A stretch of DNA of 64,000 nt from Nematopogon swammerdamellus (GCA_946902875.1 OX336345.1:17081395-17145394), one strand, 5' to 3'; shown: positions 22,677 to 33,484, counted from the first letter of the stretch. Translations and numbers: made by a program. Notes: generated from the letters alone by a model not told the origin.

Positions 22677-23275
22677 CTTTCACCTCAAAAATAACGTCGA
22701 TTCTGGCATATATTTACATTGACCTTTTCTGAAAGTTTGAACGAAGGAAAACAGTGTGTTAGCTGGCTTCTCGGAATCGGAGTTTATTTATACAGCCCGC
22801 ATCTGTGGGTCGCGCTACATAGAGTACCTAACGTCACGTATCATCCGCACACGTCTTATTGAATAAGCGCGCAGAGGTCTTCCAGGCAAAACTGAATAAG
22901 TAATGCTCCGGACGCTCCTTCAGCCATCGACATCTATCTATAGACTGGCCCTTACCGTACATCATTCCCGAAAAAGTATGTTCTCGACCAAAGGATCTTA
23001 TAAGATCCTTTCACAAAACAACCGCTTCACAAGTCTTCTCATAAACGTGTTGAGCGCGAGAGTGTGGAAAGCGAACGGGAAAGAATAAAGTTGTGTTCTA
23101 TGCAAAAGTGACAGTAACAAACGGTTTTGCTTATTTCGCCGTTGCATCTTGTCACGTGTTCAGCGGATTAAATCTCGACCTCGCCGACCGAAGTCGCGCC
23201 CCAAGCGCCGCGAGCGGTTTATAGGTATTGTGTACACTGCGTCATCGCATTCGCATTCATAGACTGATGTTTTTA
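22677..23275. other. No gene recognised; contains a 22-bp palindrome
   Basis: 22990-23011 is a perfect palindrome, AAAGGATCTTA followed by its complement. Nothing else recognised. Confidence 0.5.
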
Positions 23276-23657
23276 TTAGGGTTCCGTATCCGGTACGGGA
23301 CCCTATTACTAAGCCTACTTCGTCTATCTCCGTCTCCGTCTGTCTGTCGGTCTGTCCGTCCCGTCCGTCTGTCTGTCCGATGGCTGTATCTCTTGAACCG
23401 TAATAGGTAGCCAGTTGAAATGTTCACAGAATATGTGTTATTTATTATGTATGACCGATATAACAACAAATAATAAAAATAAAAAATAAAAAAAATTCAC
23501 GGGGGTTAACATAGAAGAAACCAAAAAGTGTATGCGCGCGCGCGCCATCTACCGAATAGATTATGAAGCATTTTAACTAATCATGACATTTAACTAATAT
23601 GAAGCATGACGATACGGAACCCTCGGTGCGCGAGTTGGACTCGCACTTGGCCGGTTT
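23276..23657 (-). mobile_element. G-family repeat
   Basis: Reverse copy: starts TAGGGTTCCGTATCCGGTAC, carries the tract as GTCTGTC repeats at 23330-23380 and ends with the complement of the head (GAGTTGGACTCGCACTTGGC). Confidence 0.85.
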
Positions 23658-23832
23658 TAATATGAACGGTTGAATGTATTCGTGATCACAATATTACATG
23701 CGGAGGCACGCACACTTGTTTACCGACAGTAAATATGTTGACAGTACAAGTGAACATGTTTCATCACGCTAGAACGCTTCTATATACGTCTAGTTCGGTG
23801 CTTTCAGCCGTGAAGACCAAATGATGCAGACG

Positions 23833-23853
23833 GATAGATAGATAGATAGATAG
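23833..23853 (+). repeat. TAGA microsatellite
   Basis: Five tandem GATA units. Confidence 0.8.
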
Positions 23854-24186
23854 TATTGTGGGTGATTTGTCGAATTGAAATAGTGCTGGATGGAGTGGGT
23901 TCGGCTTCCAGGTGTTCTTGGGGTTTGGTTGCTCTAACAGTGTATGATAGGAGATATTTATCAAGCGAATGTGAGAGGGAGGGTCGAACAGAGTTGCCCT
24001 AGACGTACGTGACCGTGCGTGCACTCCAAAAGGGTCAATTGCGTCGTATCCGTAACCTGTCGAACATGTACCATCAGACGTTTGTCAAGCGAGTACGGTT
24101 GCCTCTACACATCCAACGATACCTGCGAGCGCCGAGTTAGGGGCGAACAATTTTAAGCGGCCGCCGCGTAACGCGAGACAATAAAA

Positions 24187-24236
24187 AGTCGGCAAGTGCG
24201 AGTTGGACTCGCGCACCGAGGGTTCCGTATCATCAG
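24187..24236 (+). repeat. G-family head fragment
   Basis: AGTCGGCAAGTGCGAGTTGG continuing through ACCGAGGGTTCCGTATCATC. It breaks off just before the tandem array and may be the 5' end of the same insertion. Confidence 0.65.
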
Positions 24237-24377
24237 CATCACTCAATATATTTGTAGGTATTCTGTATGTACAAAAACAATTGTTTTGGAAAATCCCGAA
24301 CCGCCTAAATAAACACTACAGCAATGGTTTTGACTGTGCGGCATTCGTGAAGTTGAAATATACAAAAATATATTTCT

Positions 24378-25910
24378 TATATGACATAACGACATATCCT
24401 TTTCGGATTTTATCTTTACTTGTGAGACCTTGCTTCTTGCCAAATTTCATTAATCTAGCTAGGTCAACGGTAAGTACCCTATAGGTTTTGATTTCATTTG
24501 AGTGAGTTTGCAATTATTAAAATTTCCCATAAATAGCCGTATCTTTTGATTATATTGATTTAGAAGCTTTCATTTTCTATAGCTCGAAGGGATCGCAGAC
24601 GTTAGTATTTCATATTAATTTCAATTTGATATCTTGACTCGTTACTGAAAAAAAGGGTCTTGACACACAAAACAAGATTTTTTCTTTAATATCATATAAC
24701 TACAAGTTTAAAATTTTAGGATTTTTTTCCTTTACGTGTGCTATGAAACCATGCTTCTTACCAAATTTTATGATTCTAGGTTGACGGGAAATACCCTATA
24801 GGTTTTGATTTCATTGGAGTGAGTTTGCGAGTATGAAATCTGACATAGATGGCCGTATCTTTTGATTGCGTTGGTTTAGAAGCTTTAATATTCTACACCT
24901 TAAAGAGATAGTAGATCTTAGTATTTCATATTAATTTCAATTTGTTATGTTTATCCGTTCCTGAGAAAAAGGAACCTTGACATACAAAACAAAAATTTTT
25001 TTTTATGTCAATAACTACAACTTTACAATTTTCGGATTTTTTCCTTTACTTGTGCTGTAAGACCTTGTTTCTTACCAAATTTTATGATTCTATGTTAACA
25101 GGAAATACCCTATAGGTTTTGATTTGTTTTGAGTGAGTTTGCGAGTATGAAATATGACATAGATGGCCGTATCTTTTGATTGCGTTGATTTAGAAGCTTT
25201 AATATTCTACACCTTAAAGAGATCGTAGATCTTAGTATTTGATATTAATTTCAATTTGTTATCTTTATCCGTTCCTGAGAAAAAGGGACCTTGACATACA
25301 AACAAATTTTTTTTTATGTCAATAACTACAATTTTACAATTTTCGGATTTTTTCCTTTACTTGTGCTGTAAGACCTTGCTTCTTACCAAATTTTATGATT
25401 CTATGTTAACAGGAAATACCCTATAGGTTTTGATTTGTTTTGAGTGAGTTTGCGAGTATGAAATATGACATAGATGGCCGTATCTTTTGATTACGTTGAT
25501 TTAGAAGCTTGAATATTCTACACCTTAAAGAGATCGTAGATCTTAGTATTTCATATTAATTTCAATTTGTTATCTTGATCCGTTCCTGAGAAAAAGGGAC
25601 CTTGACATACAAAACAAACTAAAAATTTTTTTAATGTCACATAACTATAAATTTATAATTTTCGATTTTTTCCTTTGTGCTATGATACCTTGCTTTTTAC
25701 CAAATTTCATTATTATAGGTTAACGGGAAGTACTCTATAGGTTTTGATTTGGTTTGCCGGTAGCAAAATATGTGACTTAAATGGGCGTATCTAGTGATTG
25801 CGTGGACCTATAAGCAAAATTTTTTTACACCTCCGAGGAAACGTAGACCTTAGTAAGTATTTGATATTAATTTCAACTTTATACCTCTACCCGTTCCTGA
25901 GAAAAAAGGT
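24378..25910 (+). repeat. Tandem array, five units of about 313 bp
   Basis: The landmark CCCTATAGGTTTTGATTT recurs at 24478, 24794, 25108, 25419 and, as CTCTATAGGTTTTGATTT, at 25733: spacings 316, 314, 311 and 314. Every unit also holds GGCCGTATCTTTTGATT (or a variant), AGAAGCTT, TTTCATATTAATTTCAATTT and CGTTCCTGAGAAAAAGGGAC. Units two to four are most alike, the first and fifth most diverged, as expected if the middle expanded last. No coding frame persists. Confidence 0.9.
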
Positions 25911-25939
25911 CTTGACAGACAGACAGACACCCAGCCAGC

Positions 25940-25972
<33 letters not shown>

Positions 25973-26037
25973 GGACAACAAAGTGATCCTATAAGGGTTC
26001 CGTTTTTTCCTCCTTTGAGGTACGGAACCCTAAAAAA
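25911..26037 (+). mobile_element. GACA tract and hairpin tail of the array
   Basis: A GACAGACA tract (25913-25976) is followed by ACAAAGTGATCCTATAAGGG and a hairpin between GGGTTCCGTTTTTTCC and GAGGTACGGAACCC, then CTAAAAAAG. This is a 3' end known from dispersed lepidopteran repeats. It suggests that the tandem array is the expanded body of one transposable element. Confidence 0.7.
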
Positions 26038-26045
26038 GCACAGTT

Positions 26046-26490
26046 GCACTCCGGGAGTGCCGGCAGAAGTGAAAACTTTTTGTATTTCCAAAAATAATTC
26101 TTAGGTGGTTATAAAAAAAACTGAACACCCTAAAAAAATTTAAACACCGTAACATTGCTTAAAAAAGAAAACAAAAGAAAAAAAAAACAAAAAAAAAAAT
26201 TTGAGGGATTCGAACCCATGGTCAAAAAATACAAATCCTACATTTTTACCATTGAGCTACGAAATCACATAAACGACCAAACGAATATCGGATTCCCACT
26301 GTCACTGAGAGACGATCAGAATTGATCCCGAGCCACTCGTAACTTAACCCTTAATGCAATGGCTTAAGGTTACATTTTAAATAATAAAAATAAATCTGAC
26401 GCTGACGCGATGACGCGATGACGCGAGTTTAACATTTTTTACCCACCTAAAAAAGTACCAAGCGCCGCTAAAGAAGTTTTCACTTCAAAA
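26046..26490 (-). repeat. Q repeat, split by a tRNA-like insertion
   Basis: 26046-26066 matches the complement of 15745-15765, and 26330-26490 the complement of 15591-15725. The roughly 265 bases between them are absent from the other copy. Confidence 0.7.
26203..26266 (-). mobile_element. tRNA-like SINE head
   Basis: Minus strand: GTAGCTCAATGGTAAAAATG (box-A-like) and GGGTTCGAATCCC (perfect box B) about 35 bases apart, ending next to an A-rich run. The acceptor and anticodon stems do not fold properly, so a SINE promoter rather than a working tRNA. Confidence 0.55.
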
Positions 26491-26594
26491 AAAGTATTTT
26501 CGCAGAGTTTGTTTAAATTCTTTATCTCGTCTGATGGCCCTAAATATTTGTGTTAATCTATCTTCGCCACGGTACAATAGTTTTTTTTAATGTA

Positions 26595-26860
26595 ATGCGG
26601 TATGTGTGGCTGAGTCAGAGGGGCCAAAGCACATGCTCCTAGCAGCCAATATCACATCCGAGAAGGGAGGTGCCATACTGGAGACTTCCCTTTGGATTGC
26701 TGGCTATACTGGACAAGAGGAGAACACAGCCGAGGCTGAATATGCGGCCATCTTACGGACCACAGAACAACGATCGGGCCACACCGCCCGCGCTCGCGTC
26801 AAGACGGGTCTGGTTCAAAGCTCCTTGTTACGGACAGTACGGTGGTATCAATAAAGGGGC
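26595..26860 (+). pseudogene. LINE-derived fragment, related to 58333-58495
   Basis: Open frame with EGPKHMLLAANITSEKGGA and TSLWIAGYTG; the reverse fragment at 58333-58495 encodes nearly the same residues with a deletion. The shared piece ends near a poly-A in the other copy, suggesting a non-LTR element 3' region. The coding meaning is not recognised. Confidence 0.45.
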
Positions 26861-27394
26861 AAGGGACGGTGATGCTTCCTTAATAATATGCTGTTTGACG
26901 CATTTGTAAGCGTATAATATGCTGAACGCTAAGCTGAATAAAATGACTCAGCAAGTTTTCCCCCCGTCTCGTATTCGGTTTCAGGTGCACCGCACCCTCT
27001 AAATGCCACCCTGTCTGATGCGATCGCTAAATTCTCGAGAGAGTAGTGCCAGCTACCGAGAGAGTCAGCAACACTTGTCTGCAGAAGACGGCCATTGATT
27101 GATTTATTGCTCTTAACGACAGATGTCGCGATATCGGATTTGCAGCTGGTTATTCCTCACTCAGCTATAGAGAAATCACTTGTAGTCTTGTTCCTTCGTC
27201 GAAAGTTATAATTTATTATTCTTAGGCTTAAATGATGACAGATGGCACACTTCATTAGATAATTCATTCATTCTCGTCAAGATTAATTCTTAAAGATTAA
27301 ACTTCAGGGTTCGAAAGGGGTCCATATTTGAAGACGAAAAACTCTGAAACTTTTTCCCAGATTCCGTCATCTTATAGTAGTTTTTCGTGAATTC
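26861..27394. other. No gene recognised
   Basis: No supported feature. Confidence 0.4.
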
Positions 27395-27505
27395 TCGGAA
27401 ACGGCTCTAACGATTTGTATGAAATTTTGTATTTAGATGTTGTTATTTTATTCAAGTTTATATAGATAGGTCTAGACGCCGAGCGAAGCTCGGTCGTCCA
27501 GGTAC
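27395..27505 (+). repeat. Transposon-like end with GAGCGAAGCTCGGTCG hairpin
   Basis: CGGAAACGGCTCTAACGATT, ATGAAATTTTGTATTTAGAT and CCGAGCGAAGCTCGGTCG is an order common at ends of insect LINE/Helitron repeats. The hairpin CCGAGC-GAA-GCTCGG is perfect. Family not determined. Confidence 0.4.
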
Positions 27506-27655
27506 TGTTATTTCAAGTGAAAATCACAAAAGATAACATTAATCTGTCTTATCAAAACAATATAGATACGATACAATATAACAAATTAAATTATTAATTA
27601 TGAATAAAAAAACTACCTACCTAACTATGTAACTTGCTGTGGAAACACTTGGCGT

Positions 27656-27846
27656 GTGGTCACCCGACGCAAGGACTTTCGGAAACGTCCTATAGGAAAG
27701 CTCCTTATTGATAAGTCTGGTGACCGACGCGCCAAGTCTTTCTTTTTTCAGCAAAGAGGCCTAGCCATTCAAAGGGGCAACGCAGCCAGCGTATTGGGTA
27801 CTGTGGCGGAGTCGGAGGAGTTGGACGAAGTTTTTTACTTACAGTA
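27656..27846 (+). pseudogene. Probable retrotransposon polyprotein C-terminus
   Basis: A 63-codon frame ends at a TAA at 27844. It contains GLAIQRGNAASVLGTV and EELDEVFYL just before the stop, which I recall from the ends of lepidopteran non-LTR retrotransposon proteins (family not certain). Upstream is AT-rich non-coding, so the copy is 5'-truncated; a long T-rich UTR follows. Confidence 0.5.
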
Positions 27847-27849
27847 ATC

Positions 27850-28343
27850 TTGAATGTTAGTATTTAGTTTTTCTTTATTTATTTATTAGGTTAATTTTAT
27901 CATTGTTATACATTTGTTAGTTAGGTTTTAATTATTTAGTTATTATTATTAATGACTATATAAATATGTACTAAATTAAAATAATATTAAAAAGTCTAAA
28001 ACAAAAAGTGCTACCAAATGTTATTTTAAATTTCAATGCCATGTTACGTCAACCTTTTATGGCGATCGTTTGGAAATTTTCCAAATTTTGGTAAAATGGA
28101 AATGACTAAGAATATAAATTTTTCAACATTCTTTACTTATGTACAAATCTAGTATGACTATAAAGAAAACCTAGACAAACATTAGCTTTCCACAGAAATT
28201 CACATAATATTTTATAAATACTGCAAAATTAAGCTAACAACCAGTTCTATTTATCAACAGTGCTAACAAAACCGCTGCATTCCTATTTCGAAGCGAAACG
28301 GTCGTTACGTCATCTGCTGACGTCATCGTGACTTCTATAATGT
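27850..28343. other. No gene recognised
   Basis: AT-rich; partly the UTR of the preceding fragment. Confidence 0.4.
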
Positions 28344-28445
28344 GACCCCAAGGATTTTTCCGGGCTGGAGTGAATTGTGATTTAGTAATAGTCAAAGTGA
28401 CGTGTACGTGTACGTTTCACACTCGCGAAATGATGTTTACACATC
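28344..28445 (-). repeat. K-family repeat
   Basis: Complement of the K core: CGGGCTGGAGTGAATTGTGA, then CACACTCGCGAAATGATGTT. Collinear with the plus copies. Confidence 0.6.
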
Positions 28446-29234
28446 AACGGTGAGTAGCGGCGGCGGCGCTCAGACTTTTTCAGCTATGCGTCGGCCGTGA
28501 AAACACAAAAACGTTCCAAACTTTTGCAACTTTCGCGACATGTATGCGAAAGTTTATAATTAACTGTCTGGCACAAAATTAATAATGAACTCCTGTCTGG
28601 CACTAAGTGTACATTGTTTGCCGCCATTCTTCGTGTAGGCTTCGTCGCTCGACTCTTACTAGAGGCTAGTCAGGTTCGAAGCCTCGAAATCTCCATAGTA
28701 CATTTACGTTCGAATTAAGGACACCAGTAATATTATAAGCCTTTAGACATTAGGAGGCATATGTCAGATTGTATTGGTGAAATCTGGTCTGTGAAGGTCG
28801 TTAAAATTCTCGTTCAAATTTAGAACTACACTGTAGTTTTTACTGCTTACCCTGCCTTTCCTCTCCAATCTTCGCACCAGAAGAAAAAATCGTGAGTCGA
28901 AGAAGGTTCGTTGCTGAGGCACCACGTTAAGGGCTTGATAGCTATTATTTTCATTAAGTAAAGTGTCGCAAAGGCGAATGTGCCTGGCACGGGCGTCGAG
29001 AATCACGCCGAGGCTGCAATCGAGTGCTAACCAGAGGATTCGTCTCGGTGTAAACCCCACGTCCAGGGTTGGACACCACAGCTGCGTGGGCAACGCCGAT
29101 CGAGGAGTTCCAGCGCTCACCCGACTACGCAACACAGAAGGTTATAAGGGATCCAGGGCCAACTTGCCCACACTCACAAAACCAGCCAGGAACAGGTGCG
29201 TCCCTTCCTTTACCTACCAAAGTCTACGGGGCCG
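28446..29234. other. No gene recognised
   Basis: Overlapping frames of about 125 codons on both strands (28764-29343) share the MITE at their end and show no domain. GCGGCGGCGGCGC near 28457. Confidence 0.4.
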
Positions 29235-29366
29235 ATCTTTAGAAAGAAACAATCCGGTTGTAGAGCGCCGTCCCTGTCGCACGAACTCGCACGTCTCATG
29301 TGCGACAGGGACGGCGCTCTATAACCGGATCGTCTCTTTCTAAAGCTCGATCCATATTATTTGCTG
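29235..29366. mobile_element. P-family palindromic MITE, left end lost
   Basis: Arms around GAACTCGCACGTC: left through TCCGGTTGTAGAGCGCCGTC, right its complement through CTTTCTAAAGCTCGAT and an ATTATTTGCTGCGGGG end. The left terminus seen in the complete copy (59289) is replaced by unrelated sequence. Confidence 0.75.
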
Positions 29367-29740
29367 CGGGGAACTGTACACGAAATTAATATGTGGTGTT
29401 ACTGAAAGGGGTTAATTCTAAACCTGAGCAACTTTTGTTCTACGACTTTTAATATTGGGAATAATTTTTCAAATAAATAAAAATGAGTATGATACACATT
29501 TTGATCAAAATGTAGCACCATGTATAACCGAACATAGGATACACACATATTTATGAACATACGTGGCACGTGGAGGTCCGTTATCTCTGCCTACTCCATT
29601 GAGAAACAGGCGGGACGCGATGTATGTACGTACATATAATATGTGAATATTTTAAACTGTGGGCAAATTTCAGAGTCAGTGGAAAATTTCAAACAGATAT
29701 GGCGAAATATTTTTTTTTATAAAAAATAAATTTACATATT

Positions 29741-30105
29741 TTTAGTGTTCGTACGGGACCCTAAGCTGTATCTTTTGAACCACGAATAGCATTCGACCCG
29801 TCGTCGTTAGACACCTTATGGGTGTCTAACTATGTCTAATAGGCGTCCCATGTCGCGCTTTTAATAAAAAAACAATTAAAATTAAGGGGTCCCCATCAAA
29901 ACTAGTTAGTTCAACGTTTTCTTGTTTTTGTTCTATCGTAAAAACGAAACGGCAATACATATAGGCTCGGACCGAGCATACAAGCGTCAAACTTGGCGTG
30001 ATTATAGCGCAAACTGTAAAGTAAAACACGAAATAATAAAAACAGGCCAATTACGTGGTGGTACGGTACCCTCGGTGCGCGAGTCCTACTGGTCCTTGGC
30101 CGTTT
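29741..30105 (-). mobile_element. G-family repeat, rearranged
   Basis: 29741-29790 is the reversed tail (GTACGGGACCCTAAGCTGTA, TCTTTTGAACC), 30043-30105 the reversed head (CCCTCGGTGCGCGAGTCC). Most of the middle is replaced; a jockey A tail lies inside. Confidence 0.6.
29796..29880 (+). mobile_element. Jockey A LINE 3' tail
   Basis: GTCGTTAGACACCTTATGGG and CCCATGTCGCGCTTTTAATA plus an A run parallel the UTR at 49362-49412. Confidence 0.6.
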
Positions 30106-30477
30106 TTTTTATGTATTTCATCGTCGTAGAGAAAATTTCACATTTTACCGTGGTTGGAGCGCTTATACTCGTATCTTTGTTGGAGCGCAGGAATAATTTT
30201 ATAGATGAAAAATCTTTCATGAAAATAATTCACATGCTGGAATTTCGCTCACCTGTGGAGCGTCCTGGCTGCGTGGCATTGTCGAAAAACAGAAACTCTT
30301 CGCGGATAAATAAATGTCTACCTACAAACATTTTTTGTGGAAATGTACTCGCATCGGTTTCATCTTTTATCTCTGTCCAACAAGAAACATGTTATGTATT
30401 ATGAAGACCTTGAACCTTATTTTATGAAATGTTCTGTCTTTTACAGTTTTGTAATATACATGATTGCGACAACAGCA

Positions 30478-30765
30478 TGTACACAATTACATACATACAT
30501 ACATACATACCACACACGCTGTATCCCGACAAACAGGGTAAGCAGAGTAATCGGTGTAGTGCTGCAAGAACTCTGAAGAATTGCAACACAATATCGACCA
30601 ATACGTTTAGCAAAGTATTCGGACAAGATAACTGTCAAGCAGCAAGTAAGGCACAAAGACCCACCTGCTGCACGACTCGGTGGAAGGACCGTGCCATGGT
30701 GAGAGGTGGCAAGCCTATCGCCCTTTAGCACGGCATCTCGTCCATAATTTTCATATACATTCATA
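30478..30765 (+). mobile_element. C-family repeat, complete copy
   Basis: A CATA tract (30486-30510), CACGCTGTATCCCGACAAAC, TAAGCAGAGTAATCGGTGTA and, towards the other end, GCAAAGTATTCGGACAAGAT, CACCTGCTGCACGACTCGG and GCACGGCATCTCGTCCATAA. The same string occurs reversed at 49775-50030. Non-coding, about 290 bp. Confidence 0.75.
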
Positions 30766-30777
30766 ATGTAACATAAG

Positions 30778-31715
30778 CAGTGGCGGCTGGTGACTTCAGT
30801 GACCGGTAGTGCGCTAAGTACCTACCTACTTAAATACCAAATTTCCCAACACATTCCCGTCATGGAATATCGGGACTTCCGAATTTTTTAAACGCCTGCG
30901 TTTTATTATGTACGTACCTAGTATGAATATTCTCAAGACACTCAATGAGTTGCAAAAAACAAGAAAAGATATCCAAGCAAGTTTTTTAACTAATTTTTAG
31001 TACCTTTATGAACACACCCATAGACCACAACACTACTGCAGCTTTAAAAAAGAAAACAGTAGTAATGTCCCAAAAATACTTTAAAAATATATAAAAATAA
31101 AAGTATTTTAAAAGTAGGAATTGAACCCGGGATCACCTGATTGTATAGTTTTACTTTTAACCAACGCTTAGGCAAATATCGGCACCACTTAATTCACAGT
31201 ATCACACAGAAAGCGCAAAACCTAACCATATCCCATTTTAAATATTCGCGCGCTAACGGGTATGTGACATCACATGACAGCGCGCTGACTCTAGGCAGAC
31301 GGACTCGTGCAAAATGAATCGCTCGAGACGCGACGCGTCGCACGCGCGGCTATTCACGATATAGCGTCCTTGTTTGGCGCTCGTGCGCCGCACGCAGAAG
31401 TCCATATCGGCCCATATTGTTTCTATGAAGTATCTTTTGTCTCACGCGCCAGCGGTGTTTTGCCGATCTCCATACATTCAGTATGCGAGACCCGCGTGCG
31501 CTTTCCGATTCCGCACGGGGTTCACGTTTACTCGCAAAAAAGTGTCTTGTGATCTATAAAATAAGGTCGAATTCACATTCGTATTTATTTGGAGTACGAT
31601 CTTTATGGTTTTAATGTACGTATGTTGTAAGATATTATTTATTTTGAGTGAAGTCAAGACTTCTCGTGGTATGGTAGGGCGGCGCACGAGCGCATTTTAG
31701 GACCAGCCGCCAGTG
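30778..31715. mobile_element. hAT-like non-autonomous element with perfect 8-bp duplication
   Basis: Ends CAGTGGCGGCTGG and the complement of CACTGGCGGCTGG (one mismatch). AACATAAG stands on both sides (30770-30777 and 31716-31723), identical. CAGTGGCGG-type ends with an 8-bp duplication fit the hAT superfamily. 938 bp without transposase; the interior carries a tRNA-like segment and a GC-rich part with several GCGCGC steps (31310-31400). Confidence 0.85.
31116..31185 (-). mobile_element. tRNA-like segment inside the hAT-like element
   Basis: Minus strand has GGTGATCCCGGGTTCAATTCC (box-B-like GGGTTCAATTCC) preceded by GCCTAAGCGTTGG; an A/T-rich run follows, as at 26203-26266. No cloverleaf. 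Confidence 0.45.
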
Positions 31716-31723
31716 AACATAAG

Positions 31724-32143
31724 TGTACATTAAGACATATTCTGTAAAGTTGTAAAGTAAATTGTTGGTCTTTCTTCATCTCTGTTACCATTGGTTACGC
31801 CGCCAACATACCACACCTCACCATATATAAAATCCCTACCCCGCACTTTCCTTTGTCAACAGAGAATGCCACCAATTTCAACGGTTAAAGAAAACTGGCA
31901 ACCGGAACAATTCAAACTGGAAGCGCTCGAGTTGTGACCTTCAAACAGTTCAAACAGACTACGCTTCTACTATTGCTCCTTGGATGAGGAGTCGAGCACC
32001 AACAGCCACATTCGCCCTTTGTTCGAATTCAGCGATTTCGACAAAGAGGCGCCTCACCACGATTGAAAGTAGGTTAGAAACCATCTCACAGCGCGCGATT
32101 GAACTGAGCCTGTCTCCGTCCGTCGTTCCTGTCCAGCGGGTCT
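31724..32143. other. No gene recognised
   Basis: No supported feature. Confidence 0.4.
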
Positions 32144-32283
32144 ACCGGCGTTAACTCACTCGCTAACTACTCGCATATTTCAACCAATAGCCGGGCCGGA
32201 TGCCTCACCGAACGTCGATTGGTTGAGTGAGATCGTTTCTCATACTCTCATCGGCGAGTGAGTAACGCCGGTACAGGGGCTGG
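32144..32283. repeat. T repeat with inverted ends
   Basis: ACCGGCGTTAACTCACTCGC (32144-32163) is inverted at 32254-32272, and CAACCAAT / ATTGGTTG repeat the symmetry further in. The right half (GGTTGAGTGAGATCGTTTCT to GTAACGCCGGTACAGGGGC) recurs at 41128-41193. Confidence 0.65.
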
Positions 32284-32754
32284 AGTCTGGAGCTGACGAG
32301 AACGAAGCGCTGCAGAAAGCTGTTGAACGTTACTAGCGCTAACAAGAATTATTAGCAACTTTTCTACATATATTTGTACAAAATCATAACTAGATTGAAA
32401 TAACAAGGAATTTTGAATTTTTAAATCGTATCTTAAAAAAAATCACAATTTCTCGCATGACTAATGAACGTTTCGATCAATATTTATCCGCTATATTTCA
32501 AATGATCTCAAATAGAACTGATTCCTAAAAATATTGCCCGATATGGAATATTTTCAGCGCAAATCTGAGTATTCTTTTTCCGTTCGTAGGTGGCCGCCGA
32601 AAATCCGCGCCTTTTGTTCTAATCCAAACAATATTTGGGCAGCGGATCGAGACAAACGCTCGTTGTGGACTAAACAAGATAGAAAACGAAAGAGCAGTGT
32701 CGTAACGAGTAATGTCGGAGCCTAGGGCAACCTCGACTAAGGGATAAGAAAATT
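32284..32754. other. No gene recognised
   Basis: No supported feature. Confidence 0.4.
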
Positions 32755-33136
32755 CGTCAGCCTCGGTAGCTCAGTGGCGCGGTTGGTTAGTCAACTGTTA
32801 TTAAGCAACGCTGAGCGCGGTCAGTGTTTGGATGGGTGACCGCTCGACCGTTGGAGGCTGACCGTGGTTCGGATTCCACGTTAAACTGTAGGTCCCTTCC
32901 CTTCTTACCTTACTAGGTGGTAGGGTTTATCCCGGCCGGGTTGGTACCACCGCACTGAACGAAACGTCGGTCGAAACTGCTATGTAAATAGTTCGTGTTT
33001 TCCGTCCAGTTTAGTGTAGCCGACATGAAATGAAGGGAAACACTGACATGGCACCTAGTTCACCCTGTGTTATGGGCTGACATCACGGATTTTGTAGGTG
33101 ATGTAGCCAACCGTGTCAGGTTCCATAAAAAAAAAA
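32755..33136 (+). mobile_element. S-family SINE, best full-length copy
   Basis: Begins CGTCAGCCTCGGTAGCTCAG (tRNA box-A-like TAGCTCAGTGG). Then 32801-32843 (TTAAGCAACGCTGAGCGCGG, then TTTGGATGGGTGACCGC) follows the second half of insect 5S rRNA closely, covering its internal promoter. The body includes TAGGTGGTAGGGTTTATCCC, CTATGTAAATAGTTCGTGTT and TGTTATGGGCTGACATCACG. It ends AGCCAACCGTGTCAGG with an A run. RNA polymerase III transcription is the expected mode; mobility would depend on a LINE's enzymes. Confidence 0.9.
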
Positions 33137-33240
33137 CTGTCTGCAATGTAACTTTATGCCTCCTCCCCCAAGTTGTAAAATGATATCTTATTTTTCAGAG
33201 TGACATTACGCAATTTAAATTTTCAGGTATATTCTTCTCA

Positions 33241-33474
33241 TACCGCTTAGCTCAGTGGTAGAATTTGCACCAACAACGAACTGAATGGAGGTGGGTCGAA
33301 CAGTTTTTCGTGTTTTCCGTCCAGTTCAGTGTAGCCGGCTCGACCAAAGGGAAGCACTGGTAGGGCACCTAACACCAAATAGAACGTGTTGTTATGGCAC
33401 CGAATGCTCATTGGTTTAATGTGACATCACCGGTGTAACCGATGATGTGGATAACCATGTCAGGTTCTATAAAA
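33241..33474 (+). mobile_element. S-family SINE, deleted variant
   Basis: Head ACCGCTTAGCTCAGTGGTAG joins the body at GTTTTTCGTGTTTTCCGTCC, skipping the 5S-like part. The body has an insertion with GTTGTTATGGCACCGAATGC before the usual 3' end. Perhaps a different SINE subfamily sharing the tail. Confidence 0.7.
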
Positions 33475-33484
33475 CGACTGAATG

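Noticed and set aside
24378..25910. CRISPR-like or gene-family tandem repeat
   Set aside because: Units are contiguous without spacers, non-coding and in an animal genome; a satellite-like array explains them.
26203..26266. Functional tRNA gene
   Set aside because: Promoter boxes are present but acceptor and anticodon stems do not pair; A-rich tail and insertion in a repeat indicate a SINE.
28963..29343. 126-codon plus frame as a gene
   Set aside because: Its last third is the P MITE hairpin, an equally long frame exists on the other strand, and no domain is visible.
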